A DNA stretch of 5,150 bases from Microbacteriaceae bacterium (lineage in GTDB: Bacteria > Actinomycetota > Actinomycetes > Actinomycetales > Microbacteriaceae). Shown piece after piece: positions 4,820-5,150 of the stretch. Position numbers and translations under genes: made by a program. The stretch spans positions 5,205 to 10,354 of the forward strand of contig JANRET010000023.1 of the NCBI GenBank assembly GCA_030725885.1, written 5' to 3'. The stretch's first letter is position 1, and each line of letters opens with the position of its first letter. The notes under the pieces are model-generated. The model searched no databases. It was not told the DNA's origin and saw nothing but the letters and a program-made list of their open reading frames with translations.

Positions 4820-5150
4820 CTAACGGCGGAGACGTGGCATGACCACGAGTGTCGTTGCGGCTCCTCCGAGGAGTCCACCCAGGTGCGCTTGCCACGAGAT
4901 TCCTGGTACGACGAAACCGATGGCAAGGTTGATCCCGATAATCACGAGCAACGATATGTTGTTGCCTCCGAAACCGCGATTCATGATGAACATCGCCGCA
5001 AACAGGCCAAAAACACCGGCTGACGCACCGATGACAACGGAATCGGGATTCAAGACAGCGACCGCAAGGCTGCCGGCGACAGTCGCAGCGGCGAAAATTG
5101 CGAGAAATTTCGCGCTACCCACGATTCGTTCAACTACGTTACCCAAAACC
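4820..5150 (-). CDS. Rhomboid family intramembrane serine protease (5' part outside the window)
   Basis: The reading frame runs from a TAG at 4822-4820 back to the right edge and stays open there. The TTG at 5146-5144 is an internal leucine of the family motif (VLGNVVERIVGS), not a start. About 109 C-terminal residues are visible. Counting from that leucine, GASAGVFG (40-47) carries the catalytic Ser42, and SWQAHLGGLLGG (84-95) carries the catalytic His88, so the Ser-His dyad is complete. Four helices can be seen, at about 13-33, 36-56, 64-81 and 84-103, matching helices 3-6 of the rhomboid core, followed by a short basic tail (PRLRR). The protein should cleave membrane helices of unknown substrates within the membrane. 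Its gene converges with crgA. In related actinobacteria a peptidylprolyl isomerase gene and then gyrA commonly lie further upstream; that is expectation from family context and is not visible here. Confidence 0.93.
   Translation of the reverse strand, partial: VLGNVVERIVGSAKFLAIFAAATVAGSLAVAVLNPDSVVIGASAGVFGLFAAMFIMNRGFGGNNISLLVIIGINLAIGFVVPGISWQAHLGGLLGGAATTLVVMPRLRR

Noticed and set aside
4820..5146. TTG at 5146-5144 as the start of the rhomboid gene
   Set aside because: The frame stays open to the window edge, and the residues around this codon match the interior of the rhomboid core between helices 2 and 3, so the true start lies beyond the window.
1..5150. Mobile element, CRISPR array, tRNA or defence/toxin system
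   Set aside because: No direct-repeat spacer pattern, transposase or integrase motif, or tRNA-like fold was seen. All space is taken up by conserved housekeeping genes in a known order.

Overview
This window looks like a chromosomal housekeeping locus of an actinobacterium. The gene set and order match the conserved actinobacterial cell-envelope/cell-division neighbourhood: a kinase operon ending in a PASTA-domain Ser/Thr kinase (PknB), a convergent trpG/pabA amidotransferase, class E sortases, crgA and a rhomboid protease. A class E sortase and a very small membrane protein beside trpG recalls Microbacteriaceae. The base composition, in the mid-fifties percent GC by eye, would be low for that family and suggests one of its small aquatic lineages. 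The taxonomy is inference from context; there is no rRNA in the window.

Layout, left to right. Bases 1-91 hold the last 29 codons of a plus-strand gene, probably the preceding member of the pknA/pknB operon. pknB (84-1883, plus) starts inside that gene and encodes a complete receptor kinase: cytoplasmic kinase domain, one membrane helix and three PASTA repeats. Its stop codon is one base from the stop of trpG (1885-2520, minus). Reading on the minus strand from right to left, 4464-1885 forms one apparent operon: a longer class E sortase (3514-4464), a second and clearly paralogous class E sortase (2741-3517), a 52-residue single-pass membrane protein (2517-2675) and trpG. Two of the junctions are 4-base stop/start overlaps. 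A 55-base divergent region (4465-4519) separates this operon from crgA (4520-4765, plus). In that region both directions show a -10-like hexamer exactly six bases before the start codon and no Shine-Dalgarno sequence, so both transcripts are probably leaderless. After crgA comes a two-hairpin convergent terminator-like region and then the 3' part of a rhomboid protease gene (4820 to the right edge, minus).

How the genes relate. PknB senses peptidoglycan-related signals outside the cell and phosphorylates growth and division proteins. CrgA is a small divisome/elongation protein. Sortases attach secreted proteins to the cell wall. The rhomboid cleaves membrane proteins. TrpG/PabA feeds tryptophan or folate synthesis and appears to share the sortase transcript by position only.

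I do not see an undescribed multi-gene system here. The points worth a second look are the tandem, partly divergent sortase pair, the small membrane protein translationally coupled to trpG, the overlapping leaderless divergent promoters, the one-base convergent junction, and two details of PknB (its activation loop and a cysteine pair in the last PASTA repeat). There is no gene-free stretch longer than 300 bases, and I see no tRNA, rRNA, CRISPR array or insertion sequence.
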